In this document: positions 6,540 to 6,609 of the stretch, piece by piece | Position numbering within the stretch: position 1 is the stretch's first letter | Layout of the letters: each line of letters begins with the position of its first letter | Source: Clostridiales bacterium | Lineage (GTDB): Bacteria > Bacillota > Clostridia > Oscillospirales > Acutalibacteraceae | Direction: 5' to 3' | Length of the DNA stretch: 6,609 bases | Assembly (NCBI GenBank): GCA_019416395.1 | Contig: DXXH01000113.1 | Span: 1 to 6,609, forward strand | The notes under the pieces: generated by a model | Databases searched by the model: none | Seen by the model: only the letters and a program-made list of their open reading frames with translations | What the model was told of the DNA's origin: nothing | Made by a program: the position numbers and the translations under genes

Positions 6540-6609
6540 CACAGCCTTTGCAGCAGTTTTTCCCTTTGGCTCCGAAAAATCCCCCACCCCAACAGGTAGG
6601 CCCCTATGC
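6539..6609 (-). CDS. C-terminal end of an ABC-2 type permease (Wzm/TagG-like), 5' end outside window
   Basis: A short frame open from the right edge ends at TGA (6541-6539). Its last 22 residues include 'YLLGWGIFRSQREK' followed by a Leu-Leu-Gln-Arg-Leu end. A hydrophobic helix end, then Phe-Arg and a short basic tail, is the usual C-terminus of ABC-2 permeases of polysaccharide or teichoic acid exporters. It lies directly before the matching ATPase gene, where such permeases are normally found, with a 14-base gap and the ATPase ribosome binding site at its stop. It would be the membrane channel for the glycan. Only 71 bases are visible, so the call rests on tail character plus context; the rival reading is an N-terminal extension of the ATPase in the other frame. 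Confidence 0.7.
   Translation of the reverse strand, partial: IGAYLLGWGIFRSQREKLLQRL

Noticed and set aside
5910..6599. 229-residue plus-strand open frame
   Set aside because: Exactly opposite the ABC ATPase with all its motifs; His/Pro-rich shadow translation.
1..6609. Frequent word TTCCCGG (CCGGGAA on the coding strand) as a Chi-like or uptake motif
   Set aside because: Many copies are explained by CGG-GAA (Arg-Glu) and similar codon pairs under the strong CGG preference; a count against a codon-shuffled model would be needed to claim more.
1..6609. CRISPR arrays, tRNAs, rRNA, insertion sequences, direct repeats or riboswitches
   Set aside because: None seen; the window is almost fully coding, with no regularly spaced repeats or transposase motifs.

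Overview
The window is a compact, single-direction stretch of a surface-glycan biosynthesis and export operon. Every supportable gene lies on the minus strand, so transcription runs from the right edge to the left edge. The organism looks like a moderately GC-rich Bacillota, perhaps a gut Clostridia/Oscillospiraceae-type bacterium. The clues are strong AAGGAG/GGAGG ribosome binding sites, frequent GTG starts, heavy use of CGG for Arg and TCC for Ser, and protein families common in such genomes. This placement is an inference from style, not from a marker gene.

Layout in transcription order: (1) 6539-6609, the last 22 complete codons of an ABC-2 type permease whose body lies outside the window; (2) 5796-6524, its ATPase partner of the Wzt/TagH/KpsT type, in a short form without a C-terminal carbohydrate-binding domain; (3) 3808-5769, a 653-residue two-part protein with an N-terminal HAD-like domain and a C-terminal domain carrying 'LFLSRDG' and 'VDIGW.GS' motifs, resembling the uncharacterised COG5610-type proteins of capsule loci; (4) 2823-3827 and (5) 1680-2774, two dissimilar proteins that both show the acidic-Gly/HP/Ser motif pattern of the polysialyltransferase/GT52-like group; (6) 1-1690, a multidomain glycosyltransferase with an intact GT2 domain, a GT32-like domain that has lost its DXD motif, and the start of an 'STSWKVT' linker, cut by the left edge. 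This last gene fills the left 1.7 kb; because it has no stop inside the window it is easily missed by a simple ORF search.

Gene junctions are tight: gaps of 14, 26 and 48 bases and overlaps of 20 and 11 bases. No promoter or terminator was recognised inside the window, which fits one polycistronic message started upstream. No gene-free stretch exceeds 48 bases.

How they may work together (inference): the cytoplasmic glycosyltransferases build a polymer or oligosaccharide on a lipid carrier and the ABC permease/ATPase pair flips it across the membrane. The HAD-like protein has no known reaction here but belongs to a family repeatedly linked to such loci. No sugar-nucleotide synthesis gene is present, so the monomers cannot be named. 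The most unusual parts are the GT2 + degenerate GT32-like architecture, the two-part HAD-like protein whose nucleophile motif reads D-x-F instead of D-x-D, and the side-by-side pair of divergent polysialyltransferase-like proteins.
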